From Chloroflexota bacterium (lineage in GTDB: Bacteria; Chloroflexota; Anaerolineae; Anaerolineales; Anaerolineaceae): a stretch of DNA of 64,000 nt. Positions 33,938 through 44,281 of this stretch are shown one piece after another. The notes under the pieces are model-generated. The model ran no database searches. It worked only from the letters and a program-made list of their open reading frames with translations, and was not told the origin of the DNA. Both the position numbers and the translations under genes were made by a program. The stretch is taken from contig WOUT01000005.1 in assembly GCA_009773005.1 (NCBI GenBank), forward strand, positions 105,077 to 169,076, read 5' to 3'. Each line of letters begins with the position of its first letter. The stretch's first letter is position 1.

Positions 33938-35596
33938 TTAGGTGATCTCTTTTTCTTCTTTAGTAATCTTGCGGAACGCATCACGAATCGGAAGCAGTCC
34001 GAAATTAAGTTTCAGGTTCGGATCAAGCTTTTCACCGTAGTAATCTACAAGTATCCGTGGCGGAGAGATCTTTTGAGTGGCCAACGATACTACGATCATC
34101 AATAGCATAGATACAAAGAATGCCACGAAAGAACTAATGTAGACCGCATCCCATAGAGCACACCACCAGCCATCGCTGTAAACTCCCAAGTCTGCTGTAA
34201 ACTCGCACACCACCGCCGTGGACTGACCACCCAGACCGGTCTTGAAGAAGAATAACGTCGCTACAGCCCAGGTGATAAAGCCGCCAAGAAAAGCGGCAAC
34301 CGCCCCCCATGAATTCGCCTTCTTCCAATACATGCCAAAAGCGAAAGGTACGAAAAGCCCTACCAACAGTAACGACCAGGCAAGGATTGAAAGTTCATAT
34401 ATCGTCCTCGCCCACATAGCAATGGAGACCGCGACCAAAGCGTTAACAACGACCATGATACGGGTCGCCCATAATGCTTTTTTTCCTTCCAGTTTTTTGC
34501 CAGTGATCACTGGAATCAAGTTCTCGGTTACGGCTGACGCGCCAGCCAGCAAAGAACTGTCAGATGTGCTCATCAAGGCAGAAGTCAGTGCCGCGATGAA
34601 GATCGCTGTCAATATAGCGGGCAAATGGGTCATGGCTGCTGAGACAAGCAGGTAGCTGGTGTCCTCCAGCCCCGGGCTCAGTTTGAAGACCATAATACCG
34701 ATCAACGGTGACATGATGCCGAAGAACAGGTACATAATGCCTGCGCCGTACGAACCATAAACAGAGGTGGCCTGGTTGCGGGCTGCCATGGAGCGCTGCA
34801 TCAAGTCCTGGGTCGCCACAGATCCCAAACCAATTGCCATCCATGCTGCTACCCAGTACATCCACCCTGTTAATCCGGTATATCCCAGGTAACCTTCAGT
34901 TACGCTGGGTAATAACCTGAATGGTTCAGAAACATAAGTGGATCCCGCCCCTTCGATCAAGCCAGGGAAGCCGCCCACCGCCTTAAGCATAACAACAAAA
35001 ACGAGTGTGATGCCGCCGGCGGTAAAAAACATCTGGAAGAAATCAAGTAACGTATCTGCCAGCATACCTCCCATGGTGGTGTAAGCTGCCACGATCGTGA
35101 TAATAATGATCATGCCCCAGGTCGGATCAATTCCGAAGATACCTTGTGCAATTGCACCGCCAGCCACAATTTGCGCAGCTGTCCATGAGAAGTAGGTCAA
35201 CATTTGCGCGATGACCGAAAGCACGATCATGGTCTTGTTGTAACGTCGTTCAAAGAAATCAACAACGGTCAGATATTTTGCCCGCCGCATAAGGCGAACG
35301 AAGAACAAACCTGAAATGAACAGACAGGCTGCTGCTCCAAACGGGTCAAAGATTACTCCTTGAAAGCCGTAATCATAAGCGGTTTGAGAAGCGCCCATCA
35401 AGGTTTCGGCGGCGAACCAGGTTGCCATAATGGAAGCAGCCGCCATATGGATCGGCAGTCTTCGCCCTGCCACAACATAATCTGTATTGTCTTGAACCTT
35501 ACGCCCTGCCCAAATTCCCACTGCAAGACGAATTGCGAAGAATATTGCAATAAACAGAATCACCAACCATGCATATTCATAACCTTCAAGTATCAT
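33938..35596 (-). CDS. Sodium:solute symporter (SSS family)
   Basis: A 552-residue transporter with about 13 membrane helices. The SSS opening is clear: YVVAGRRLPIHMAAASIMATWFAAE (about residues 40-65), GLFFVRLMRR and the conserved FFERRYN after helix 3, and SSDSSLLAGASAVTENL near 350 with the sodium-site Ser/Thr pattern. The family takes up proline, pantothenate, acetate and other small solutes with Na+. Substrate is not evident, but the next gene is a putrescine-type aminotransferase 46 bp upstream in the same operon, so an amine or amino acid is likely. GGGAAGGGAAAG precedes the ATG. Confidence 0.85.
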   Translation of the reverse strand: MILEGYEYAWLVILFIAIFFAIRLAVGIWAGRKVQDNTDYVVAGRRLPIHMAAASIMATWFAAETLMGASQTAYDYGFQGVIFDPFGAAACLFISGLFFVRLMRRAKYLTVVDFFERRYNKTMIVLSVIAQMLTYFSWTAAQIVAGGAIAQGIFGIDPTWGMIIIITIVAAYTTMGGMLADTLLDFFQMFFTAGGITLVFVVMLKAVGGFPGLIEGAGSTYVSEPFRLLPSVTEGYLGYTGLTGWMYWVAAWMAIGLGSVATQDLMQRSMAARNQATSVYGSYGAGIMYLFFGIMSPLIGIMVFKLSPGLEDTSYLLVSAAMTHLPAILTAIFIAALTSALMSTSDSSLLAGASAVTENLIPVITGKKLEGKKALWATRIMVVVNALVAVSIAMWARTIYELSILAWSLLLVGLFVPFAFGMYWKKANSWGAVAAFLGGFITWAVATLFFFKTGLGGQSTAVVCEFTADLGVYSDGWWCALWDAVYISSFVAFFVSMLLMIVVSLATQKISPPRILVDYYGEKLDPNLKLNFGLLPIRDAFRKITKEEKEIT

Positions 35597-35642
35597 CTTT
35601 CCCTTCCCTTTCTATCAAATGATTTGAAAAGTTTGGCACAGG

Positions 35643-37001
35643 TTAAAACGTTTTGTTTACTTCTTTTAGAACATCTTCCAACCGATTTAAGACCAAATCG
35701 ATCTGTTCATATGTAATGACCAGCGGTGGTTCAATACGAATGGTATGGGCGCTTGTGAGCGTTCCAGCAACCAAAACGCCGCGTTTGAACAAACCAGAAG
35801 CGACTTGATATCCAATTTCAGGACTCTGGAAATGCTGACCGATCAAAAGACCTTTACCACATACGAAATCGTAAATCTTCGGGAATTTCTTCACAAAATC
35901 CTGAAGTTTTGGCATCAGGTAGGCGCCTTTTTCAGCAGCCATTTTCGGAAAATCTTCTTTCAAGGCGACATTGATGGACGCAATCGCCGCCGAGCAAGCC
36001 AATGCCCCGCCGCCGGTAGTGGTGGTGTGGATAAACGGGTTCGGGTACATCATACACTGCCATATTTCCGGTGTGGAGCAAAAAGCGCTGATCGGCATCA
36101 CACCGCCGCCCAGTGATTTTGCCACTGCGAGAATGTCCGGCACTACATTCCAATGTTCAACTCCCCAAAGTTTTCCAGTTCGACCGAGACCGGTTTGTAC
36201 TTCATCCGCGATCAAGAGGACGCCGTAGTCCTTGGTGGCTTTTCGGATACGCGGCCAGAAATCATCCGGCGGAACAATCGCGCCGGCTTCGCCTTGAATG
36301 GGTTCCATCAAGACCGCTGCAATTCCAATCCCTACCTTTTTGCAGATCTCAAGTTGTTTTTCTACCGCACCCGCATCACCAAATGGAACATGGTAGACAG
36401 GTCCGGCATAGAGCAGACCTGGGGGTTCACGGTAATCAGCTTTGCCCATCATGGAAAGGGAGCCCATCGTTTTGCCGTGAAAACCGCTTGTGGCAACAAT
36501 AAAGCCCGGTTTCCCGGTGTACATTTTGGCTAATTTGATCGCACCTTCGATCGCTTCGGTTCCACTTGCACAGAAGAAGGAGTATTGAATATCTCCCGGC
36601 GTAATATCTGCCATCATGTGCGCCAGCACACCCCTTAACGGGTCAATCAGTTCCTGGCTGGGCATCGGCGTTCGCTGCAGTTGCGCCGCGACAGCGGCAA
36701 CCACATCCGGATGACTCCAGCCATGGTCCATCATTCCATACCCTCCCAGGCAGTCGATATATTCTCGGCCAAGGACGTCAGCAAAGATCGCTCCTCTGCC
36801 GTTCCATTCAGTGACGGCCCAGTCCCCGGCTTCTGTAACCGACTTTCGATATTCCAGCCAATTTTTATTGAAATATTCAGCAAAATTGTTTTTGCTTTCT
36901 TCAATAATCGCTTTGCCTTCATCCTGAGTAACAATTGGTTTCTTAATTATTCCGAGCCAGCGATCGGAATAAGCCAAAGCCTCTTTCGTGTTTTGCGGCA
37001 T
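35643..37001 (-). CDS. patA: Class III aminotransferase, putrescine aminotransferase-like
   Basis: A 452-residue PLP enzyme closely following the plan of E. coli putrescine aminotransferase (PatA/YgjG): CLGGYGMMDHGWSHPDVV, SQELIDPLRGVLAHMM, FFCASGTEAIEGAIKLAK, GFHGKTMGSLS, LIADEVQTGLGRTGK and the PLP Lys in AVAKSLGGGVMP, then GTLTSAHTIRIEPPLVIT at the end. PatA converts putrescine with 2-oxoglutarate to 4-aminobutanal. Length matches (about 459 in E. coli). It precedes the SSS symporter gene and lies divergent from the Lrp regulator. Other diamines, such as cadaverine, are possible substrates. Confidence 0.8.
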   Translation of the reverse strand: MPQNTKEALAYSDRWLGIIKKPIVTQDEGKAIIEESKNNFAEYFNKNWLEYRKSVTEAGDWAVTEWNGRGAIFADVLGREYIDCLGGYGMMDHGWSHPDVVAAVAAQLQRTPMPSQELIDPLRGVLAHMMADITPGDIQYSFFCASGTEAIEGAIKLAKMYTGKPGFIVATSGFHGKTMGSLSMMGKADYREPPGLLYAGPVYHVPFGDAGAVEKQLEICKKVGIGIAAVLMEPIQGEAGAIVPPDDFWPRIRKATKDYGVLLIADEVQTGLGRTGKLWGVEHWNVVPDILAVAKSLGGGVMPISAFCSTPEIWQCMMYPNPFIHTTTTGGGALACSAAIASINVALKEDFPKMAAEKGAYLMPKLQDFVKKFPKIYDFVCGKGLLIGQHFQSPEIGYQVASGLFKRGVLVAGTLTSAHTIRIEPPLVITYEQIDLVLNRLEDVLKEVNKTF

Positions 37002-37442
37002 ATCAACTTCTCCTTTTATTGAAAATAGGTTTTTGGATTCAAGTGAGAGTTACAACTTTTGACTGGATTCGTTGCCGATATCACGTAAAAAACCTGATTA
37101 CAATACCGATAGTACGATAAAACAAAAAGAATGTTGCTTTTTTTCTCCTTTATATTATGGCAAATTTTATTGGGAAGTCAAGTACTTTTTATTTCGTGTT
37201 ATTTCGGATCAGAAACTAAGTTTTTTTCAGGTCAAAAACAAGGTGAGTATTAACGAGAAGTATCTACGACGCAGAAAGCTTTGTGAATGAATATGCACAG
37301 AAAACGATCGGTGATTTTCATAGACCGTCATTAGGTTTTCCCTCTGGTTCAAGTTGGTTGATTATCCATTATATTACTTATTGTATTTTTCGGAAAACAT
37401 ATCTATAATATACGTAAATCTCGGAAAGAAATAGTGGTCACC
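37002..37442. other. Divergent regulatory region between patA-like gene and Lrp gene
   Basis: About 440 AT-rich bases hold two back-to-back promoters. No coding frame is convincing. It is the natural place for the Lrp-type regulator to act on both sides, but I see no clear repeated operator. Confidence 0.5.
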
Positions 37443-37919
37443 ATGATAAAAATAGACACAATCGATAAAAAAATATCTGATCTCTTGATCGAGGACGGCA
37501 GGATGAGTTGCACAAAAATTGCCTCCAGAATAGGCGGCATTTCTGAGCGTGCTGTTCGTTATCGGATTGACCGGTTAATAAAGAACAAGATCATATCAAT
37601 ACATGGCAACGTCCATGCTGAAGGGCTTGGACTGGCTGTTTTTGCCGATGTATTCATCGAAGTTGAACCCTCCCTTGTTCAGAAGATCGCTCAACAACTT
37701 GCTTCCTACGAATCCATCAGTTATGTTGCTTGCTCTACTGGTCAAAATGACATTAGTATCCAGGTATTTGCCCACGATAACAACGAGTTATTTAACTTTG
37801 TAACCGATGTCATTGGTCAAATTTCAGGAATTAGAAAAACCCATATTTCCTTCGTTCCATTGAGAATTAAAGACGACCAAATCTGGCATATTCCTTCGTT
37901 TTGTGTTCAGGAAGATTAA
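37443..37919 (+). CDS. Lrp/AsnC-family transcription regulator
   Basis: A 158-residue regulator. The winged HTH occupies about residues 1-58 (DTIDKKISDLLIEDGRMSC to SERAVRYRIDRLI), and the ligand-binding RAM domain about 65-150 (FADVFIEVEPSLVQKIAQQL to GIRKTHISFVPLR). Such proteins sense amino acids or amines and control adjacent transport and breakdown genes. It is divergent from the PatA-like gene and 122 bp ahead of the permease operon. I use the ATG at 37443 rather than a GTG nine bases earlier. Confidence 0.88.
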   Translation: MIKIDTIDKKISDLLIEDGRMSCTKIASRIGGISERAVRYRIDRLIKNKIISIHGNVHAEGLGLAVFADVFIEVEPSLVQKIAQQLASYESISYVACSTGQNDISIQVFAHDNNELFNFVTDVIGQISGIRKTHISFVPLRIKDDQIWHIPSFCVQED

Positions 37920-38041
37920 CCTCTTGAACATCTAACCTGCGTTTTCCATTATCGGTAAGTTTGATAACTACATGGACATTACCTCGTGAAATATTTACCA
38001 CTTAAAAAGAGGTTAACTATACGCAATAACAGGAGGAACGT

Positions 38042-39640
38042 ATGGCAATAGAATCCAGCAAAGAAATATTCACAAAGACCGAGAAGAGTAAACTCAAAAG
38101 AGAATTGACCCTGTTACCCCTTTTTGGGTTGATCTACTTCACGGTTTGCGGTGGAGCATTTGGCGCTGAACCTATGGTGGGATTATCTGGACCTGGTTTG
38201 GCTTTGCTCTTGATGGTTATTACCCCTTTGGTTTTTAGCATTCCAAATATGCTGATGGTCCGTGAAATGCAATCCATGATGCCTGTTGAAGGCGGTTACT
38301 ATCATTGGGTTAAACAGGCTTTTGGGCCTTTCGCCGGGTTTATGTCCGGATGGATGAACTGGGTTGTCTCCTGGGTTGACGTATCCATTTACCCCGTGTG
38401 GACTGCCTGGTATCTAAGTTATTTTATACCTCAACTCTCTGAAGGTGGGACGATCTTCGGTAGAGAATTCTCATCTGACTTCCTCTCCTGGATCGTTGCG
38501 GCCATTCTCATCATTTCTATATCACTTTTGAATATGCGAGGCGCCAGGCTCTCGGGTCTAACGACCAACTGGTTGGGGCTTTTTATGATCATCCCGCTGG
38601 TGATCATGTCCGGGTTTGGCATCTATGCATGGATAGCCTCTGGCACAACCCCCCAAATCCCGTTCCTCGCAGGTGGAGCTGATGTGACGGCTCCAAATGT
38701 CATGGCGGCTTTAAGTGTCGGTATATATGTAGCCATGTGGAACTTTATGGGGTGGGAATTGCCAACCGCTGCAGGAGATGAAATTAAAGAACCAAAAAAG
38801 ACTTACCCACGCGCAATGGCTCTTGTGCTGGTTGCGGCAATCTTGTCTTATTCCATCCCGACGGTCGCAGGCTTATATGGCGGCGCTGGCGAGAACGGCA
38901 GCTATCAAATGTGGGGCATTGAAGAAAACAACCCTGGTGAGGGTATCGGCGTGGTTCTCGCCGAAAGCGGTGTGACTGAAACACAGATCGGCGACTGGGG
39001 TGTTGACACTTCCGTCGATGCAGGTTGGGAGTTCCCCACGATTGCCCACAAAATTGGTGACAAAGTAGCCGGTAAAGACAGCGGGCTTTCTTACTTCCTC
39101 GGTGCGATTGTTGGTGTGTCTGCCATTCTTTCAATGATCGGATTATTCATCGGCAACGGATTAGGAGGAACGCGTGTACCTTACGCAATGGCTGAAGACG
39201 GGATGATGCCAAAATGGCTGAATAAAGTCCACCCAAAATATGGAACTCCGTGGGTGTCGATCCTCGTTTGCGGCGTGTTCTATTTAATCTTTTCCACTTC
39301 AGCTTTCCAGAATCTCGTAGTCATCGATGTTTTCCTGAATATGCTTGTATTGATGGCTGAGATATTTGCTCTGGTTGTCTTGCGCATTAAGAAACCCCTG
39401 TTACCCCGCAATAAAGTTCCGGGTGGGGTGTTAGGGCTGGTCTACATTGTGGTAGCGCCGCTTTCAATAATTGTGCTTGCAATCGTTAGCCAGGTTAGTG
39501 ATTTTGGCTGGCAGGGCGCAATCGGCTGGGGTCTTATCGCCATGGCGATAGGCGCAATATTATTCTTCCCCATTCAGAAATGGGTGAAGAAGGGTGTTCC
39601 TGATGTCGACCCTTATGTCCTTAATACTATCGAAACATAA
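38042..39640 (+). CDS. APC-superfamily amino acid/polyamine permease
   Basis: A 532-residue transporter with about 12 membrane helices. The first helix holds the APC substrate loop (FGLIYFTVCGGAFGAEPMVG), and EMQSMMPVEGGYYHWVKQAFGPFAGF and GWELPTAAGDEIKEPKKTYP are typical of the family. A roughly 90-residue extracellular insertion (about 280-350) with YGGAGENGSYQMWG is unusual. AGGAGG sits nine bases before the ATG. It is the first plus-strand gene after the Lrp regulator and the likely uptake system for the amine or amino acid broken down by the following genes. Confidence 0.85.
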   Translation: MAIESSKEIFTKTEKSKLKRELTLLPLFGLIYFTVCGGAFGAEPMVGLSGPGLALLLMVITPLVFSIPNMLMVREMQSMMPVEGGYYHWVKQAFGPFAGFMSGWMNWVVSWVDVSIYPVWTAWYLSYFIPQLSEGGTIFGREFSSDFLSWIVAAILIISISLLNMRGARLSGLTTNWLGLFMIIPLVIMSGFGIYAWIASGTTPQIPFLAGGADVTAPNVMAALSVGIYVAMWNFMGWELPTAAGDEIKEPKKTYPRAMALVLVAAILSYSIPTVAGLYGGAGENGSYQMWGIEENNPGEGIGVVLAESGVTETQIGDWGVDTSVDAGWEFPTIAHKIGDKVAGKDSGLSYFLGAIVGVSAILSMIGLFIGNGLGGTRVPYAMAEDGMMPKWLNKVHPKYGTPWVSILVCGVFYLIFSTSAFQNLVVIDVFLNMLVLMAEIFALVVLRIKKPLLPRNKVPGGVLGLVYIVVAPLSIIVLAIVSQVSDFGWQGAIGWGLIAMAIGAILFFPIQKWVKKGVPDVDPYVLNTIET

Positions 39641-39679
39641 TATGTTATCCAACTTTTGACTGAAATAAAGGAGAAAACA

Positions 39680-40885
39680 ATGAGGGTATTGTTAGTAGGT
39701 GTTGGCGGAGTGGGCGAAGCAATTGCAGTAATTGCCGCAAAACGAAAATGGCTTGAATTGATGGTCTTGGCTGACTATAATAAAGCGCGGGCAGATGAAG
39801 TGCAAGCAAAATTGAAAGATGACAAGAAATTCCCTTCAGAATTTATCGACGCCGGCAAGAAAGAAATGATCGTCGCAATGGCAAAAAAATACGGCGTTAA
39901 CTTGATCATGAACGCTTGCGACCCCAGTTTCAACATCCCTATTTTTGATGCCGCCTTTGAAGCCGGTTGCAACTATATGGATATGGCGATGACTCTTTCA
40001 GAGCCGCATCCGAAAGATCCCTTCAAGAAAACAGGCGTGAAACTGGGGGATTACCAGTTTGAGCGGGCAAAAAAATGGAAGGAAAAAGGTTTGCTCGCTT
40101 TGCTGGGTTTGGGTGTGGAACCCGGCATGGCAGATGTGTTTGCAAAATATGCTGAACTGCACTTGTTTGATGAAATTGAAGAAGTGGGCATTCGTGACGG
40201 CGCAAATCTAACGGTTAAGGGCTACGATTTCGCCCCGAATTTTTCAATTTGGACCACCATTGAAGAGTGCCTGAACCCGCCGGTGATCTGGGAAAAAGGC
40301 AGGAAGTGGTTCACTACCGAACCATTCTCTGAACCCGAAGTGTTTGACTTTCCGGGCGGCATCGGAAAAGTGGAATGTGTTAATGTTGAACACGAAGAGG
40401 TTTTGCTCGTTCCGCGTTACGTTAAATGCAATCGCGTCACCTTCAAATACGGTTTGGGCGACGAATTCATCGGCATCTTGAAAACCTTGCATATGATCGG
40501 ACTGGATAACAAAGAACCCATCAAAGTCAAGGGCGTTGAAGTTGCCCCTCGCGATGTAGTTGCTGCTTGCCTGCCTGATCCCGCCCGCTTGGGCTATCTG
40601 ATGGAGGGCGCTACATGTGCTGGAACTTGGGTAAAAGGCAAAAAGGATGGCAAAGAAAAACAGGTTTACCTGTATCAGGTGGCAGACAACAAAGAATGCA
40701 TGAAACGCTTGAAATGCCAGGTTGTAGTCGCTCAAACCGCTTTTAATGCCGTGATCGGAATGGAATTGATCGACACCGGGGTCTGGAAAGGCGCCGGAGT
40801 TGAGGGACCAGAGGCTTTTGACCCGATTCCTTTTATGGATCTCATGGGTGAATATGGCTTCCCATGGGGCATCAAGGAATGGTAA
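39680..40885 (+). CDS. Saccharopine dehydrogenase-like oxidoreductase
   Basis: A 401-residue NAD(P)-dependent enzyme. The Rossmann N-terminus is clear (RVLLVGVGGVGEAIAVIA, the GxGGxG loop at about residues 7-12) with the family feature NACDPSFNIPIF and an alpha/beta C-terminal domain. The group includes saccharopine dehydrogenase and carboxynorspermidine/carboxyspermidine synthases, which form or cleave a C-N bond between an amino acid and an aldehyde. In a cluster with amine aminotransferases, an enzyme acting on a polyamine or lysine-type imine is likely. The ATG at 39680 has AGGAG six bases before it; a TTG at 39656 is less likely. Confidence 0.75.
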   Translation: MRVLLVGVGGVGEAIAVIAAKRKWLELMVLADYNKARADEVQAKLKDDKKFPSEFIDAGKKEMIVAMAKKYGVNLIMNACDPSFNIPIFDAAFEAGCNYMDMAMTLSEPHPKDPFKKTGVKLGDYQFERAKKWKEKGLLALLGLGVEPGMADVFAKYAELHLFDEIEEVGIRDGANLTVKGYDFAPNFSIWTTIEECLNPPVIWEKGRKWFTTEPFSEPEVFDFPGGIGKVECVNVEHEEVLLVPRYVKCNRVTFKYGLGDEFIGILKTLHMIGLDNKEPIKVKGVEVAPRDVVAACLPDPARLGYLMEGATCAGTWVKGKKDGKEKQVYLYQVADNKECMKRLKCQVVVAQTAFNAVIGMELIDTGVWKGAGVEGPEAFDPIPFMDLMGEYGFPWGIKEW

Positions 40886-40996
40886 CGATCTTGCAAAACC
40901 TGCATAAAATAAAATCTCCATCTTCATTTTATTTAATGGGGCAGGAGAGCCTAAGTCCAATAACAATCCGTTCAATATTATTTTTAGGAGATCCCC

Positions 40997-42895
40997 ATGC
41001 CCAACGGATACAACGGTAAGATACTTCATGTAAATCTCACAGATGAGATTATTTCTATTGAAACCCCGCCGGAAAGTTTCTATCGGACGTATATGGGGGG
41101 GAGCGCATTCGGACTTCATTATATTTTAAACGAAGTTCCAAAGGGGATTGAACCGCTCTCTCCGGAAAACATCCTCACGTTGATGTTATCAGTAACAACC
41201 GGTGCGCCCATCTCTGGTCAAAGCCGCATCAATGCAAATGCAAAAAGTCCAATGACCGGCGGTATCGGAGATTCACAAGCCGGCGGGTTCTTTCCAGCCG
41301 AGTTAAAATTTGCGGGGTTTGACGGAATTGTAATTCGTGGTAAATCTCAAAAACCGGTTTACCTTTCAATTTTGCATGGAACAGCCAAACTAAATGATGC
41401 CAGTCATTTATGGGGTAAGCAAACCCGTGAGGTTGATCAAGCAGTCAAAGCCGAAATCGGAGATATTAAAGCGCAAGTCATGCAAATCGGTCCGGGCGCT
41501 GAAAATGGGGTTCGCTATTCAAGTATTATTAATATGGCAAACCGGAATAATGGCCGCACTGGCATGGGGCTGGTTATGGCCAGCAAGAATTTGAAAGCGA
41601 TTGTTGTGCGCGGTACTGAAAAAGTAAAAGTGGCTGATCTTAAAACATTATCAGCGCTGGCAAAAACGGGGGCGAACAATATGTCCACCAATCCGGATAT
41701 GGACGGAATTGGGAAACTGGGCACAGCAAGCGTTGTCGTCCCACAAAATGCGCTTGGTACTCTTCCTACGCGCAACTATTCTGAAGCGTTTTTTGAACAC
41801 GCAGAAGCGCTGAGCGGTGAGACCATGGCAGAAACGATCTTGAAAAGGCGGGAAACCTGTTTTTCCTGTGTTGTGCGTTGCAAGCGGGTAATTGAAGCGG
41901 AATATAACGGCATCACAATTGACCCATATTATGGCGGACCGGAATATGAAACGCTCGGTACCTTTGGTTCCATGTGCGGAATTCAAAGCCTTGAAGCCGT
42001 TTCATTAGCGAATCAAATTTGCAACGCTTATGGAGTGGATTCGATCACATGCGGCGCGACGATCGCGTTTGCAATCGAGTGCTACGAAAAAGGCATCATC
42101 AATTCGAAGGACACTGGTGGAATAGAACTGAAATTTGGAAATACAGATGCAGTTCTGCAGGTGTTGGGTGAAATCGTGAATTGCTCTACACCTTTTGGCA
42201 AGGTTCTGGCTGAAGGATCTGCCAGGGCGGCAGAGGCTTTTGGAGCAGAATCAAGGAAATGTCTTACAACTGTGAAAAACGAAGAAGCGCCAATGCATAT
42301 GCCCCAGGCAAAAAAATCACTGGCACTCATCTACGCTGTAAATCCATTCGGGGCTGACCATCAATCCAGCGAGCACGACTGGATGTATGAAGAAGGTACT
42401 TCGCAACTCTATCTGGATCGGCTCGCATTACTCGGGTTAAACACACCTCCCCCGGCAGGTGATTTTGGTCCCGAAAAAGTCCGCTTTGCCTACCTGACCC
42501 AATTCTTCTATAGTATGCTGGACACTCTTGAGCTTTGCCAATTTGTCTTCGGACCTGCCTGGACGCTTTTTGGACCGCAAGAAACCCTCGACATGGTGAA
42601 GGCGGTTACGGGTTGGGATGTTACACTTGACGAATTAATGAAAGTTGGCGAGCGCCGGTTGAATATGCTCAGGGCATTCAACGCACGCGAAGGGTTTACT
42701 ACTGCGGAAGATGTATTGCCCGAGAAGTTCTTCACGCCGATCGTGGGCAAAGGAGTCAGCGCCGGAGTTGCGGTAAACAGGGATGATTTGTCTGCTGCAC
42801 TCAATCAGTATTACAATGCAGTCGGGTGGACAAATAATGGAAACCCGACACAAAATAAACTCAAGGAATTGGGACTGGATTGGATTACTCTCTAA
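40997..42895 (+). CDS. Aldehyde:ferredoxin oxidoreductase (tungsten/molybdenum enzyme)
   Basis: A 632-residue enzyme of the AOR family. The N-terminal domain starts GYNGKILHVNLT and has SGQSRINANAKSPMTGGIGDSQAGGFF, which holds the pterin. The 4Fe-4S ligands are Cys288, Cys291, Cys295 (CFSCVVRC) and Cys514 (LELCQF), the usual C-x2-C-x3-C plus distal Cys. AORs oxidise aldehydes to acids and reduce ferredoxin, which implies an anaerobic host that makes a tungstopterin cofactor. Here the substrate may be 4-aminobutanal or another amine-derived aldehyde made by the aminotransferases of the cluster. AGGAG precedes the ATG. Confidence 0.92.
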   Translation: MPNGYNGKILHVNLTDEIISIETPPESFYRTYMGGSAFGLHYILNEVPKGIEPLSPENILTLMLSVTTGAPISGQSRINANAKSPMTGGIGDSQAGGFFPAELKFAGFDGIVIRGKSQKPVYLSILHGTAKLNDASHLWGKQTREVDQAVKAEIGDIKAQVMQIGPGAENGVRYSSIINMANRNNGRTGMGLVMASKNLKAIVVRGTEKVKVADLKTLSALAKTGANNMSTNPDMDGIGKLGTASVVVPQNALGTLPTRNYSEAFFEHAEALSGETMAETILKRRETCFSCVVRCKRVIEAEYNGITIDPYYGGPEYETLGTFGSMCGIQSLEAVSLANQICNAYGVDSITCGATIAFAIECYEKGIINSKDTGGIELKFGNTDAVLQVLGEIVNCSTPFGKVLAEGSARAAEAFGAESRKCLTTVKNEEAPMHMPQAKKSLALIYAVNPFGADHQSSEHDWMYEEGTSQLYLDRLALLGLNTPPPAGDFGPEKVRFAYLTQFFYSMLDTLELCQFVFGPAWTLFGPQETLDMVKAVTGWDVTLDELMKVGERRLNMLRAFNAREGFTTAEDVLPEKFFTPIVGKGVSAGVAVNRDDLSAALNQYYNAVGWTNNGNPTQNKLKELGLDWITL

Positions 42896-42930
42896 TCCCG
42901 AAAAGTCACAGGAAACCTGGATATAAAAAT

Positions 42931-44205
42931 ATGATCAACTATCAAGAAAATTTTGAACATCTTTCGCCTGTATGGACCCATTATTCAGATATTATTGTCG
43001 ATCATGGCGAAGGCTGCTATCTCTACGCCACCGACGGCCGAAAATTCCTCGATTTCACCTGCGGAATTGGCGTCACAAATACTGGCCATTGTCATCCAAA
43101 AGTTGTCGAAGCCATCCGCAACCAGGCCGGGTTATTGCTGCACGGTCAGGCAAATCTAGTCACTCATAAACCAATGCTTGAGCTGGTCGATGAAATGCGC
43201 ACGATTGTTCCGAAAAACCTGGATGGATTCTTCTTCAGCAATTCCGGCGCCGAGGCGGTTGAAGGCGCATTAAAACTGGCCCGCCACGCCACGGGTCGCC
43301 CTAATGTGATCGTTTTTCAGGGCAGCTTCCATGGTCGAACAGCTGCCACAATGACCATGACCACCTCAAAAACCATCTACAAAGCAGGTTATCAACCCTT
43401 AATGCCTGGCGTTTTTGTTACTCCCTTCCCTTACTCATTGAAATATGGCTGGGACGATGAAAAAACAAGCCAATGGTGCCTTGAAGAACTCGAATTCCTG
43501 CTGCTAACGCAAACCGCTCCACAAGAAACAGCCGCGATTTTCATTGAACCCGTGCTCGGTGAAGGCGGATATGTGGTTCCACCTGCTTCATTTATGAAGG
43601 GGTTACGCGAAATATGTAACCAGCATGGAATTTTACTCGCTATGGATGAGATTCAGTCAGGGCTTGGCCGTACCGGAAAATGGTTTGGTCACCAGCACTT
43701 TGACATTGAACCAGATATCATGACCATTGCCAAAGGGCTCGCCTCCGGTATGCCAATTTCCAGCGTGGTCAGCCGGTTGGATCTGATGAAAAAGTGGATT
43801 CCCGGTTCACATGGCGGAACATATGGCGGCAATGCTGTTGCTGCCGCTGCCGGAACAGCGACCATCCAGGCGATGAAAGAAGAAAAAATGCTCGAAAATG
43901 CTCGGGCTCGCGGCTCTCAATTAGTTGCAGGGCTAGAATATTTACGGGAAAAATATCCACAAATTGTAGAGATTCGCGGTTTGGGATTAATGATCGGAAC
44001 CGAATTCCGTGACGCAAAAGGCAAACCAGACAAGAAAACTGCCAAGGCGGTCGTCCATGAATGTGCTGACCGGTACATGATGCTGCTAACATCAGGTCCC
44101 TGGGACAACACAATCCGCTGGATCCCACCGCTGGTCGTGACCAAAGAACAGATGGATGATGCTCTAAATATTTTTGAAGCCTCCCTTGAAGCGGCAACAA
44201 AATAA
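42931..44205 (+). CDS. gabT: 4-aminobutyrate aminotransferase-like class III enzyme
   Basis: A 424-residue PLP enzyme. Conserved segments include LDFTCGIGVTNTGHCHPKVV, FFSNSGAEAVEGALKLAR, GSFHGRTAATMTMTTSK, AIFIEPVLGEGGYVVPP, LAMDEIQSGLGRTGKWF and the PLP Lys in TIAKGLASGMPISSVV. This fits 4-aminobutyrate transaminase, which forms succinate semialdehyde, though related omega-aminotransferases share the pattern. The ATG at 42931 is used; an upstream reading overlaps the AOR stop. Its product would feed the aldehyde dehydrogenase next door. Confidence 0.8.
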   Translation: MINYQENFEHLSPVWTHYSDIIVDHGEGCYLYATDGRKFLDFTCGIGVTNTGHCHPKVVEAIRNQAGLLLHGQANLVTHKPMLELVDEMRTIVPKNLDGFFFSNSGAEAVEGALKLARHATGRPNVIVFQGSFHGRTAATMTMTTSKTIYKAGYQPLMPGVFVTPFPYSLKYGWDDEKTSQWCLEELEFLLLTQTAPQETAAIFIEPVLGEGGYVVPPASFMKGLREICNQHGILLAMDEIQSGLGRTGKWFGHQHFDIEPDIMTIAKGLASGMPISSVVSRLDLMKKWIPGSHGGTYGGNAVAAAAGTATIQAMKEEKMLENARARGSQLVAGLEYLREKYPQIVEIRGLGLMIGTEFRDAKGKPDKKTAKAVVHECADRYMMLLTSGPWDNTIRWIPPLVVTKEQMDDALNIFEASLEAATK

Positions 44206-44281
44206 ACAAGTAGAACAATTATTGCGGATCGATGCATTTTGGTCGATTTGGGTCAAAAATCTATTTATCGGAGAGATAGCC